Shown in pieces: positions 25,060-32,994 of a stretch of 64,000 bases of DNA. The stretch's first letter is position 1. The number at the start of each line of letters is the position of its first letter. Location: positions 124,001-188,000 of the forward strand of contig OZ248417.1 in the NCBI GenBank assembly GCA_965234325.1. The letters are read 5' to 3'. The DNA is from Limnohabitans kasalickyi. GTDB lineage: Bacteria > Pseudomonadota > Gammaproteobacteria > Burkholderiales > Burkholderiaceae_C. A program made the position numbers and the translations under genes. The notes under the pieces were generated by a model. That model was given only the letters and a program-made list of their open reading frames with translations, made no database searches and was not told where the DNA came from.

Positions 25060-27060
25060 TCAGATCTTGAACTGCTCCACTTCGCGACGGGTGCCGTCTG
25101 CGATCTTGGAGAGTTCAATCACGGTCGCTGTGATCTCTTCACTGGCCGAAGCATTCGACTGCGCAATGCGGTCCAAGGTCGCCACATTCGAATTAATTTC
25201 TTGCACGGCATTGCTTTGCTCTTCCAACGCTGCGGAAATGCGCTGCATCATGCCGTCGGCTTCGGTGGCACCCGCTTCGATGCGCTCCATGTCGGCACTC
25301 ACCTCTTGCACGGTGGCCACAGCGCGACGCGCTTCGGCCACGGCTTGCTGAACCAACACGGTGATCTCTTGTGTGCTCTCGGCGCTGCTGGCAGCCAACT
25401 TGCCCACCTCTTCTGCCACCACCGAGAAGCCCTTGCCGTGCTCGCCGGCACGCGCTGCTTCGATGGCCGCGTTCAAGGACAGCAAATTGGTTTTGTTGGC
25501 GATGCTCTCAATCACCTCGGTGATCTTGTTGATCTTCTCGGAGTTGGCGGCAATGCCGTTGACCACTTCGACCATCGTGGCCATCTTGGCCTTGCCACTG
25601 CGCACGATGTCCACCGACTCACGCGAGCGGCTGCTGGCGGTTTCGGTGTTGCGCGACACGTCGGTCACGGAGGCTGCCGTTTCTTTCACCGCATTCGCCA
25701 GTTGGGCAATGCCGTGCATTTGGTTTTGTGCGCCATCGCTGATCTGGCTGATGGCTTGGCTGGTTTGGTTGGCCGCCGCCGCCACTTGGCGGGTGTTGCT
25801 GTTGATGGCGCGCATGGCCGCACTCAGGGCGTCCAACGATTGGTTGATGTTGCCCTTGAGGCTGGCCAAGTCACCACGGCCATTGGCGGTGATACGACCG
25901 GTCAAGTCGCCGGAGGCGACATCGTTCATCACATGCGCCACGTCGCCGAGCAAGGTTTGCATGGCTTGCATGGCTTGGTCCACCAAGCCGCGCAACTCGC
26001 CTTTGACTTGAGCCGACATGCGTTGGTTGAAGTCGCCGTTGTACAACGCGTTCATCACTTCGGCCAAAGCGTCCATGGTGGTTTTGACGCTGGCTGCGCT
26101 GGCGTTGACCGCGTCTTTCATGGTGCGCAAATCGCCCTTGAGGTCGGCGGTGATGGTCACATCAAAGTTGCCGGCTGCCAGCGCCTCCACGGCGTTGTTC
26201 ACTTCAGAAATAGCCAGTTGCTGTGCGGCCATGAGTTGGTTGAACGCACGGGCAGTTTGGCCCACTTCATCGTCAGAAATATCCGTGATGCGGCGAGAAA
26301 AGTCAGACGATGTCTCCACCGAGGTCACCATGTTGCGCAAGGCTTCTAGCGGCGTGGTGATGCCCTTGACTTGCCAACGAATGACCGCAGCAATGATGAG
26401 CATGACCAACAACACCAACATCGAAAACTGTGTGGCGTGTTGCCAGAAGATCACTTCGACGTCGTCGATGTAAATGCCGCTGCCCACAACCCAATTCCAG
26501 CCATCAATTTTTTGTACGAAAGACAATTTTTCGTACACCTCGGTGGTGGTGCCGCCACCGGCTTTGGGCTTGGGCCAGTTGTAGGTGACGTAGCCCGAAC
26601 CTGACTTGGTCGCCACTTCGGTAAACGCCACAAAGATGTTCTTTTTGCCGTCGGTTTTTTGGGGTGCTGTGTCCAAACCAAACTGCTGGCTGGTGGCCGA
26701 GTTGAAATTGGGCGCATCCAGCACCTTGCCATCCAGCGCGGGCACGGTGGGGTGCATGAGCATGACGGGCACCGGCTGGGTTTGGTCGTTCAACCAAAAA
26801 TACTCTTTGGTCTCGTAACGCAAGGCCTTCACGGTTTGCATGGCCGCAGCCTTGGCCTCTTCTTCCGTCAACGTGCCGGCCTTTTGCAAGGCTTGGTAAT
26901 GCGTGACCACGCCGTGCACCGACTCCACCAAATGACGCGTCTTGATCTTGCGGTCTTCCAACATGGTGGATTTTTCGATGGACAGCGCCACGATGGACAC
27001 CAAGATCAGCCCCACAAAAGAGACGACCCCACCCAAAATCAACCGCGATTTGACATTCAT
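25060..27060 (-). CDS. Methyl-accepting chemotaxis protein with periplasmic Cache sensor
   Basis: 666 residues from the ATG at 27060, which has GGAAACAAAGAA upstream; a 16-residue longer frame starts at 27108. TM1 (~5-28); a periplasmic single-Cache domain (~30-195: LRYETKEYFWLNDQ, MLMHPTVPALDGK, GSGYVTYNWPKP, WNWVVGSGIYIDDV); TM2 (~200-225); several HAMP-like units (ALAAGNFDVTI, ALYNGDFNQRM, DVASGDLTGRI); and a signalling hairpin with EAARAGEHGKGFSVVAEEVG. It ends TRREVEQFKI. Cache domains of this class often bind small organic acids, but the ligand here is unknown. Convergent with the cNMP gene, with stop codons one base apart. Confidence 0.94.
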   Translation of the reverse strand: MNVKSRLILGGVVSFVGLILVSIVALSIEKSTMLEDRKIKTRHLVESVHGVVTHYQALQKAGTLTEEEAKAAAMQTVKALRYETKEYFWLNDQTQPVPVMLMHPTVPALDGKVLDAPNFNSATSQQFGLDTAPQKTDGKKNIFVAFTEVATKSGSGYVTYNWPKPKAGGGTTTEVYEKLSFVQKIDGWNWVVGSGIYIDDVEVIFWQHATQFSMLVLLVMLIIAAVIRWQVKGITTPLEALRNMVTSVETSSDFSRRITDISDDEVGQTARAFNQLMAAQQLAISEVNNAVEALAAGNFDVTITADLKGDLRTMKDAVNASAASVKTTMDALAEVMNALYNGDFNQRMSAQVKGELRGLVDQAMQAMQTLLGDVAHVMNDVASGDLTGRITANGRGDLASLKGNINQSLDALSAAMRAINSNTRQVAAAANQTSQAISQISDGAQNQMHGIAQLANAVKETAASVTDVSRNTETASSRSRESVDIVRSGKAKMATMVEVVNGIAANSEKINKITEVIESIANKTNLLSLNAAIEAARAGEHGKGFSVVAEEVGKLAASSAESTQEITVLVQQAVAEARRAVATVQEVSADMERIEAGATEADGMMQRISAALEEQSNAVQEINSNVATLDRIAQSNASASEEITATVIELSKIADGTRREVEQFKI

Positions 27061-27185
27061 TTCTTTGTTTCCTTGCTGGAATGAGGCCTTCAACAAGGCC
27101 AACTTCATTCTAAATTGCCAAAGCTGACAAGGGCTTACAAAAAAATCACAAATTCGTCAATAGGGCATGCCCTGATTCTGGGCAT

Positions 27186-27782
27186 TTAAGCGTTGCGACG
27201 GTCCACCATCGCATGCGCAATGGTGCCCAAGTCGACGTATTCCAACTCACTGCCCACGGGTACGCCGCGTGCCAAGCGCGTCACTTGTACGCCGCGCTTT
27301 TTCAAAGCTTCGGTCAACACATGGGCGGTGGCTTCGCCCTCAGCCGTGAAGTTGGTGGCCAAAATCACCTCTTGGACCACGCCATCGCTGGCTCGGTCAA
27401 TGAGCTTTTCCAAGCCAATGTCTTTGGGGCCAAAACCATCCAGCGGGCTGATGCGGCCCATCAAGACGAAATACAGGCCTTTGAACGCTGCAGTGCGCTC
27501 AATCGCCGATTGGTCGGCGGGTGTTTCGACCACACACAAGCGCGCGTTGTCGCGGCTGTCGTCCAAGCAGGTTTCACAAATGCTTTGGGTGGTGAAGGTG
27601 TGGCACAGCTCGCAGTGGCGCACTTGACCCACGGCCTCATGCAGCGCTTGCGAGAGCAGCTGGGCGCCCTCGCGGTCGTGCTGCAGCATGTGATACGCCA
27701 TGCGCGACGCGGTTTTGACGCCCACACCGGGCAGCCGGCGCAGGGCGTGAATCAGGCCATCAAGCGCGGAAACAGCGGCCAT
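27186..27782 (-). CDS. recR: RecR, recombination mediator
   Basis: 198 residues, full length. Helix-hairpin-helix region (ALRRLPGVGVKTASRMAYH), a four-cysteine zinc site (CELCHTF...ICETC), and a Toprim domain (LCVVETPADQSAIE, YFVLMGRISPLDG). It works with RecF/RecO to load RecA on gapped DNA. Its ATG shares one base with the ebfC stop (TAATG), the usual dnaX-ebfC-recR operon. Confidence 0.98.
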   Translation of the reverse strand: MAAVSALDGLIHALRRLPGVGVKTASRMAYHMLQHDREGAQLLSQALHEAVGQVRHCELCHTFTTQSICETCLDDSRDNARLCVVETPADQSAIERTAAFKGLYFVLMGRISPLDGFGPKDIGLEKLIDRASDGVVQEVILATNFTAEGEATAHVLTEALKKRGVQVTRLARGVPVGSELEYVDLGTIAHAMVDRRNA

Positions 27783-28105
27783 TAAAAGGGCAACTTCATG
27801 CCGGGTGGCAAACCGGCGGTGAGTTTGCTCATTTTGGCTTCGCTGGTTTCAGCGGCTTTGCGCACGGCGTCGTTGAAGGCGGCGGCGACCAAGTCTTCGA
27901 GCATGTCTTTGTCGTCGGCTAGCAGGCTGGGGTCGATGGTGATGCGTTTGACGTTGTGTTTGCAAGTCATCAAGACTTGAACCAAGCCCGAACCCGACTC
28001 GCCCGTGACATCAATGTGAGCCAGCTCGTCTTGCGCCTTTTTCAGGTTGTCTTGCATGGCTTGGGCTTGCTTCATCAGGCCAGAGAGTTGTCCTTTGTTG
28101 AACAT
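27782..28105 (-). CDS. ebfC: YbaB/EbfC nucleoid-associated protein
   Basis: 107 residues; MFNKGQLSGLMKQAQAMQDNLKKAQDEL and the later VKRITIDPSLL and LEDLVAAAFNDA are typical. It is a small dimeric DNA-binding protein. The ribosome site AAGGA is 7-8 bases upstream of the ATG. It lies between dnaX and recR in the same direction. Confidence 0.97.
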   Translation of the reverse strand: MFNKGQLSGLMKQAQAMQDNLKKAQDELAHIDVTGESGSGLVQVLMTCKHNVKRITIDPSLLADDKDMLEDLVAAAFNDAVRKAAETSEAKMSKLTAGLPPGMKLPF

Positions 28106-28147
28106 GGGTCGTCCTTTGTTGAGAAATGAAAAAGTGAATGAGGAGAG

Positions 28148-30067
28148 TTAAACCGGCTTGATGCTGCCGGGCACGATGCGTGCGCCAAAGTCGCGCATCA
28201 AGGTCTGCACATAGGGGTCGTTGAGGATGATGGCTTCCGCCCCCGCCTGACGCTGGGCCGCAGCCACGGCGTTGCGTTTGGCCGGGCTGTCTTGCACGCG
28301 CCCGACTTCGACGGTCAAACGCACGGGATGTCCAGCGGCGGCCAACGCGGCTTGCAAGCGCTCACGACTCAGGGGGCTGTTGAGCGACTCGCGCTCGACG
28401 CGCAGCATCCACGTGTCGGTGTCGCGCGCCATGAGTTGAGACTGCAAGCCCAACTCGCGCACCAAGGCGTTGATGGTTTCGGCGGCGGACATCTGCATCA
28501 CCAAGCCATGCCAAAACTCACCCTCGGGGGTGGCCTCTATCTGCGGCACGCCGGTGGCGGGCACCATAGCTTCGAGCTGTGCGCTGGGCACGGGTTGATC
28601 GCGCACGGGCATGGCGACGACCGCGGCATCTGAGTCATGGTCGAAGTCGTCGTAGTCGGCTTCATAAGGCACGTCATCTTCACCGTCAGAGGGGATGAAT
28701 TCAGGGGCTTTGTTGCCGAGATCTGGCATCTCGCGCACAGGCAAGACTTGACCTTGCGGGGCGGGAGGCACAGGGACTGAAACGGGAATGGCTGCCGGAG
28801 CGGCGGGCTTTGCTGATGAAGCAGCAGGTGTAAAGGACGCAGCAGCATGGGCTACAGATGCAGTAGGTGCAGCTGCAAGAACAACAGGCGCAGCAGCTAA
28901 GTGCGCCCGAGGCGCTTCAATCAGGCTTTTTTTTTCAGCCGAAACTGAACCGCCTGACGCAGACCCTTTGGGCTTGAAGGCCAGCAAGCGCAGCAGCACC
29001 ATGGTGAGCGCGGCGTATTCGTCGGGGGCCAAGCCCAGTTCTTGGCGACCGTGCAAACACAGGCTGTACAGCAACTGGGTTTCATCGGCGGGCATCAAAT
29101 CAGCCAAACGCGCCATGTCCACGGCTTCGGGATCGGCGTCAGCCTCGGCCATGCTCGGCACCGCTTGCAACACAGCCATGCGCTGCAAGACCATCGACAT
29201 ATCTTCCAACGTGGCGGCGGCACTGAGGCCATTCAAACGCAAGGCTTCAGACGTTTCGACCACCGACTTGCCGTCACCATGCGCCAACGCCTCGATCAAA
29301 CGGAACACATGCGAGCGGTCGGCGCTGCCCAACATTTGGCGCACCGAGGCTTCTTGCAACTGGCCGCCGCCAAACGCAATGGCTTGGTCGGTCAAGCTCA
29401 AGGCATCGCGCATGGAGCCGCGTGCGGCGCGGGCCAACAGGCGCAGGGCTTGGGGCTCGGAAGCAATCTGTTCTTGACCCAACACATGGCCCAAGTGCTC
29501 CAGCACGGTTTCAGGGGCCATGGGGCGCAGATTGAACTGCAAGCAGCGCGATAGCACCGTGACCGGCACTTTTTGTGGATCGGTCGTGGCCAGCACAAAT
29601 TTCAAATATTCAGGCGGCTCTTCCAGCGTCTTCAACATCGCGTTGAACGCGGTGTTGGTCAGCATGTGCACCTCGTCAATCATGAAGACTTTGAAGCGGC
29701 CTTGCACGGGCTTGTAGACGGCTTGCTCTAAAAGGCTTTGGACTTCGTCCACGCCACGGTTGGAGGCCGCGTCGAGCTCGGTGTAGTCCACAAAACGGCC
29801 GGCATCGATGTCGGTACACGCTTGGCACACGCCGCAGGGGTTGGCGGTGATGCCCCCCGTGCCGTCCACGCCTTGGCAGTTGAGTGACTTGGCCAACACG
29901 CGCGACACCGTCGTTTTGCCAACGCCGCGGGTGCCGGTGAATAAATAGGCATGGTGCAGGCGTTGTGTGGTCAGCGCATTGGACAGCGCTTGGACCACGT
30001 GCTCTTGCCCCACCATCTCCGTGAAGGTTTTGGGACGGTATTTACGGGCGAGCACAAGGTAGGACAT
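28148..30067 (-). CDS. dnaX: DnaX, DNA polymerase III tau/gamma subunit
   Basis: 639 residues (tau). AAA+ ATPase at the start: Walker A GTRGVGKTTVSR, zinc cysteines CGVCQAC, Walker B FKVFMIDEVHML, sensor 1 LATTDPQKVP. Then the collar helices, an Ala/Pro-rich linker (~370-470) and a C-terminal domain for polymerase binding (EFWHGLVMQMSAAETINALVREL). It loads the sliding clamp and couples the polymerases. An A9 run at codons 378-381 can give a short gamma form (see the entry at 28917). Confidence 0.98.
   Translation of the reverse strand: MSYLVLARKYRPKTFTEMVGQEHVVQALSNALTTQRLHHAYLFTGTRGVGKTTVSRVLAKSLNCQGVDGTGGITANPCGVCQACTDIDAGRFVDYTELDAASNRGVDEVQSLLEQAVYKPVQGRFKVFMIDEVHMLTNTAFNAMLKTLEEPPEYLKFVLATTDPQKVPVTVLSRCLQFNLRPMAPETVLEHLGHVLGQEQIASEPQALRLLARAARGSMRDALSLTDQAIAFGGGQLQEASVRQMLGSADRSHVFRLIEALAHGDGKSVVETSEALRLNGLSAAATLEDMSMVLQRMAVLQAVPSMAEADADPEAVDMARLADLMPADETQLLYSLCLHGRQELGLAPDEYAALTMVLLRLLAFKPKGSASGGSVSAEKKSLIEAPRAHLAAAPVVLAAAPTASVAHAAASFTPAASSAKPAAPAAIPVSVPVPPAPQGQVLPVREMPDLGNKAPEFIPSDGEDDVPYEADYDDFDHDSDAAVVAMPVRDQPVPSAQLEAMVPATGVPQIEATPEGEFWHGLVMQMSAAETINALVRELGLQSQLMARDTDTWMLRVERESLNSPLSRERLQAALAAAGHPVRLTVEVGRVQDSPAKRNAVAAAQRQAGAEAIILNDPYVQTLMRDFGARIVPGSIKPV
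28917..28935 (-). promoter_or_regulatory. Programmed -1 frameshift/slippage site in dnaX (gamma subunit)
   Basis: The coding strand has nine consecutive A residues (28935-28927) read as GA-A,AAA,AAA-AGC. In frame this holds the A_AAA_AAA slippery heptamer. After a -1 slip the next codons are AAG CCT GAT then TGA (28919-28917), giving a 383-residue product that ends in KKKPD, just after the collar domain. E. coli makes its gamma subunit by ribosomal frameshift at such a site and Thermus by slippage on an A9 run. Either mechanism would work here. Confidence 0.75.
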
Positions 30068-30125
30068 AAGCGCGAGATTCTAAAGCGAGCGCATGTCGAA
30101 TCCTCAAAAAGAGCCGATGTGTCGC

Positions 30126-30131
30126 TACAAT
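30126..30131 (+). promoter_or_regulatory. -10 element of the SRP RNA gene
   Basis: TACAAT ends five bases before the inferred RNA 5' end at 30137, the right distance for a sigma-70 -10 box. No clear -35 hexamer is seen 17 bases upstream. The right-hand ffs remnant at 33341 has no such element. Confidence 0.5.
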
Positions 30132-30136
30132 TGCAT

Positions 30137-30234
30137 GTGACGGGCCTTCCCACATGGTGAAGCGGCCAACCGGGTCAGGCGGGGAACCGAGCAGCCCTAA
30201 CTGTGGAGCCAGTGCTGGGGTTAAGGTCCGTCAC
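30137..30234 (+). ncRNA. ffs: 4.5S RNA of the signal recognition particle
   Basis: About 98 nt. The ends pair: GTGACGG (30137-30143) with CCGTCAC (30228-30234), then CCACA with TGTGG. The apex holds the conserved core GTCAGG-CGGGGAACCG-AGCAGC with its GGAA tetraloop, the Ffh binding site. It is divergent from dnaX. A GTCAC-CTTTT-GTGAC hairpin immediately follows and may help end transcription. The 3' part is repeated at 33341-33429. Confidence 0.92.
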
Positions 30235-30238
30235 CTTT
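30150..30238 (+). repeat. Left direct repeat (attachment-site-like) inside ffs
   Basis: 89 bp from CCACATGG to the CTTT after the RNA end. It is identical to 33341-33429 except for one base (G at 30173, A at 33364). It makes up the 3' 85 bases of the intact SRP RNA gene plus four flanking bases. This copy keeps the gene functional, as expected when an element restores its target. Confidence 0.88.
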
Positions 30239-30252
30239 TGTGACTTAATTAG

Positions 30253-30483
30253 AGCTACCAAATAGTCATCGAATTTGCCATTGATTACTTACAGGCTAAG
30301 TCGGTTGACCTTCTACAAAATCTGATACAAAAAAGTATCCTCAGTTTCGAGTTAACAACTAATCTCTATAAACAGTTGTGCGAAATTGATGCGCCAAATT
30401 TGCTAAATGGCATAAAAATTATCAAATATTCTTTAAATACGAGTTTCGGCAGTCTTGCCCAACTTCAATTCCGAGTATTTTAG
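30253..30483 (+). pseudogene. Open frame without start codon, probable gene remnant
   Basis: Between a stop at 30250 and a TAG at 30481 the frame is open for 76 codons (SYQIVIEFAIDYLQAKSV near the start, LAQLQFRVF at the end) with protein-like composition. It has no ATG, and no GTG or TTG near its beginning. It begins 15 bases inside the island next to the left repeat, as if its 5' part was lost at the junction. No family recognised. It may also be chance. The rest of 30239-30568 shows only the candidate promoter at 30506. Confidence 0.3.
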
Positions 30484-30505
30484 TAGGGCAATATTTGGTC
30501 CCAAC

Positions 30506-30540
30506 TTGACAGAGGCATACCTTTTACGTCAATCATAAAA
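30506..30540 (+). promoter_or_regulatory. Candidate promoter of the island genes
   Basis: A perfect TTGACA -35 hexamer at 30506-30511 lies 57 bases before the first island gene. At 17-18 bp spacing the -10 match is poor (TCAATC or CAATCA). A better AT-rich box, TCATAA, is 21 bases away. AGGA precedes the ATG at 30569. Confidence 0.3.
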
Positions 30541-30568
30541 ATATACACACACGTACGAGGACCACGAA

Positions 30569-31204
30569 ATGAATTTGAATGACATGCTCCGACACTCTGC
30601 CGAACTGATGGTGGGTGAAACACAACTAATGGATGGCCAGCTTGCCATGTGCATTTGTCCCGATGCAAGCTATGGAGGTGGATCAGGACCACTTTGGGCT
30701 ATCGAAAACAACAGATGCCAGTTCACGACAAAGTGGCAAGGCTTCTACGTCGAAGGGATTTGCAAAAAGGTTGATCCCAAGAACTTAAAGGTTTCTATTG
30801 ACATCACCCTAGGAAAGACATGGGGGCCATTTGAAACTGGTCGATCAGTGACTTTGCATGTACGAGACATAAGAAGGTTTCATGCGCCGCGACCATGCAT
30901 CACGCATCAGATAGACGATACGCAATCCCTGTACGAAGCCACGGCACGTGAAAAACGATTCACGGAGATATCGATTACTGAACTGCCACATGAAGTCTCG
31001 GCGTCATATGAATCTGCCCTGAATAAGATGTTTGGGGGCGTTGATTACAAAAAGATTGAAGACTTGCTTAAGGCGTATCAAAAGCTCACTAACGAAATTA
31101 AATCAAGACAAGAAACCTTCATGTATGACAAGTCTCATCCCTTGATGAATGCTCGTGATCAATTCCGCCGCAAGCTTAAAGCCTTCATTCAAACAAACAG
31201 TTAA
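30569..31204 (+). CDS. Protein of unknown family, first gene of the island
   Basis: 211 residues, ribosome site AGGA. No signal peptide or membrane segment. The N-terminal ~120 residues look like a beta-rich fold with a Gly-rich turn (YGGGSGPLWAIENN) and strands around FYVEGICKKVDPKNLKVSIDI. The C-terminal ~60 residues are helical and charged (DYKKIEDLLKAYQKLTNEI). I do not recognise a family. It is 12 bases upstream of the ADP-ribosylglycohydrolase gene and probably co-transcribed, so the two may act together. The codon use is AT-richer than the chromosomal genes on either side. Confidence 0.7.
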   Translation: MNLNDMLRHSAELMVGETQLMDGQLAMCICPDASYGGGSGPLWAIENNRCQFTTKWQGFYVEGICKKVDPKNLKVSIDITLGKTWGPFETGRSVTLHVRDIRRFHAPRPCITHQIDDTQSLYEATAREKRFTEISITELPHEVSASYESALNKMFGGVDYKKIEDLLKAYQKLTNEIKSRQETFMYDKSHPLMNARDQFRRKLKAFIQTNS

Positions 31205-31216
31205 CAGGATCAAAAA

Positions 31217-32038
31217 ATGTCAATGACCAAAAATGAAGCTATGGGTATGTTTGTCGGACTGTTTGTAGGCGACGCAATGGGTGCACCACTTGAATTCACT
31301 AAGCCCAACACTGGTAAACCAGTTACCACCATGATTGGGGGTGGTGTCCACGGCATGGCGGTGGGAGAATTCAGCGATGATGGCGCTATGGCGCTTGCTA
31401 TTGCCGATGCTTACATAAAAGAGGGAGGATTCAATGCCTCGACTATCCAGAAAAACTTTATTGACTGGTATGAAACTGGTAAATTTGGAACTCGGGACAA
31501 TGCGTTTGATATCGGCATCACGGTAGCTGGCGCTCTCAATAGGGTCAAAAGTCCTGAGCACCCCTACACAGGATCAACCGATCCAATGACAAGTGGCAAT
31601 GGGTGCATCATGCGAATGGCGCCTTGTGTTGTTTGGAACCGCAAGAGCTTGAGCGCTGCAATTGCTGACTCAGTGGCGCAAGCGATATTGACTCATGGAA
31701 GCGCTGACAGCATCAAGTACACGGCAGCGTTGGCACATGAATTGTGGGAGGGTCGGCCCTTGAGTGAATACGATGAGCTGCGAAATAGACCTATACGAAA
31801 TTCTGGATATGTTGCTGACACATACGCTTCGGCATGGCATTCTGCAATTACAACCAGCAGCTTTGACGATGCTGTAGTTGATGCAATCAATCGTGGCGGT
31901 GATGCAGACACGGTAGGTGCTGTCACTGGGATGATTTGTGGACGCATGTACGGCTTTGATTCGATAAAGAAATCTAGCCTTGAAATTCTTAAACTGGATG
32001 AAATTGTCGAAACCTTTAACCATCTTCACGCCCACTGA
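31217..32038 (+). CDS. ADP-ribosylglycohydrolase (DraG/ARH family)
   Basis: 273 residues, ribosome site AGGAT. Family motifs in order: GLFVGDAMGAPLE (Asp19, Glu26), the metal-binding SDDG (Asp54-Asp55, usually followed by Thr, here Gly56), SGNGCIMRMAP, and near residue 230 GGDADTVGAVTG with the second metal Asp-x-Asp-Thr set. Such enzymes remove ADP-ribose from arginine or other residues, or hydrolyse ADP-ribose derivatives, using two Mg or Mn ions. It lies in a small mobile island next to an unknown gene. No ADP-ribosyltransferase is recognisable nearby. It could be an antitoxin, an immunity factor or a metabolic enzyme. Confidence 0.9.
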   Translation: MSMTKNEAMGMFVGLFVGDAMGAPLEFTKPNTGKPVTTMIGGGVHGMAVGEFSDDGAMALAIADAYIKEGGFNASTIQKNFIDWYETGKFGTRDNAFDIGITVAGALNRVKSPEHPYTGSTDPMTSGNGCIMRMAPCVVWNRKSLSAAIADSVAQAILTHGSADSIKYTAALAHELWEGRPLSEYDELRNRPIRNSGYVADTYASAWHSAITTSSFDDAVVDAINRGGDADTVGAVTGMICGRMYGFDSIKKSSLEILKLDEIVETFNHLHAH

Positions 32039-32048
32039 AAGCTAATGC

Positions 32049-32471
32049 ATGAAGAAAATTCAAACTGTTATCTTTGGATTGACTATCGGGCTATCTGCAA
32101 TAGCTGAACCCTCGTGGGTCAATGTTACCGAGAGTGACTTTGAGTCTATTTACCTTGATTCAAAGTCCGTGATGATTCATGGCCCCATGGTCGTTGTTGA
32201 CGAGCTAATCAATCGGCACAAAACAGACGCTGTTTTCAAAGTAGTCAGCTTCATCAGTCGTGTTGAGTATGACTGTCTAAATGAAGAGAAAGCGACCATA
32301 AGGCTCGTAACCACAACCGAATTCTTTGGACGTGGAGAGGTACAAAGTGACACATCAAAATCGACACGCTGGCGCGGTTCAGGATACACCTCAATTGATG
32401 ACGGAAGCAAGTTTTACAAGGTCATGGAGAGCTTGTGCATCAGCAATCCGTACTTTAAAAAGGTTTATTGA
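32049..32471 (+). CDS. Small exported protein, surface-adhesin-E-like
   Basis: 140 residues with a short signal peptide (MKKIQTVIFGLTIGLSAIAEP, cleaved near 18-20). The mature part has the feel of the adhesin protein E-like family: WVNVTESDFESIYLDSKSV, a VVSFISRVEYDCLNEEKATIR strand with one Cys, and a second Cys near the end (LCISNPYF) that could form a disulfide. Starts 10 bases after the preceding gene. The function is not known; the family call is tentative. Confidence 0.65.
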   Translation: MKKIQTVIFGLTIGLSAIAEPSWVNVTESDFESIYLDSKSVMIHGPMVVVDELINRHKTDAVFKVVSFISRVEYDCLNEEKATIRLVTTTEFFGRGEVQSDTSKSTRWRGSGYTSIDDGSKFYKVMESLCISNPYFKKVY

Positions 32472-32537
32472 GCATGCTTCAAATGTTGAAGTATGTATCC
32501 CATTAACTAGCTAATTTCTATTTCAAGGGTTATTTGA

Positions 32538-32990
32538 ATGATACTTTCTTCGCTGCTTGGTTTAAATTCAATTGGGATTGAATTCTTTTTTCCTGTGTAC
32601 ACATTGGAGAAGCTAATATTATTCCCAGAGACTGCTTTACAACCTTTGAGAAAAGACGGTCTTTTTTTGTGGGATTTATACTTCTACAACATTTATTCAA
32701 TATTGTTTTCATGCTGGGCGCATAGGCATGCCCTGCTGATCTTTAAACCTGATTGCGCAATGAAATCTGTATGCTGGAATGTACTCCAGTATTTCATTAC
32801 CATAGAGCTACTTTCTGTTGCTTGGGGCCTTGCTGAAATTGCTCCGGCATATTGGGGCATCCTTGTGATTTTGATATTATTGCCTATTGCTGTCCTGTCT
32901 TCCGTCGGTTTGAGCTTGTACTTAACTAAGTTCGGGGTTGAACCTTTAGCCATTGAAGTTAAAGCAAGAAAATTAAGGGAACGGGTCTGA
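32538..32990 (+). CDS. Small membrane protein of unknown function
   Basis: 150 residues, AGGG upstream. Hydrophobic stretches near 45-70 (WDLYFYNIYSILFSCWAHRHALLIF) and two closely spaced ones near 82-130 (FITIELLSVAWGLAEIAPAYWGILVILILLPIAVLSSVG) suggest two to three membrane passes with a charged C-terminus (VKARKLRERV). No family recognised. The 66 bp before it contain a perfect hairpin CTTCAA-ATG-TTGAAG (32477-32491) without a T run. Confidence 0.6.
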   Translation: MILSSLLGLNSIGIEFFFPVYTLEKLILFPETALQPLRKDGLFLWDLYFYNIYSILFSCWAHRHALLIFKPDCAMKSVCWNVLQYFITIELLSVAWGLAEIAPAYWGILVILILLPIAVLSSVGLSLYLTKFGVEPLAIEVKARKLRERV

Positions 32991-32994
32991 ACTT

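Noticed and set aside
28927..28935. A9 run in dnaX as a sequencing error or broken gene
   Set aside because: The frame is open on both sides with a normal tau C-terminus, and dnaX is known for such sites.
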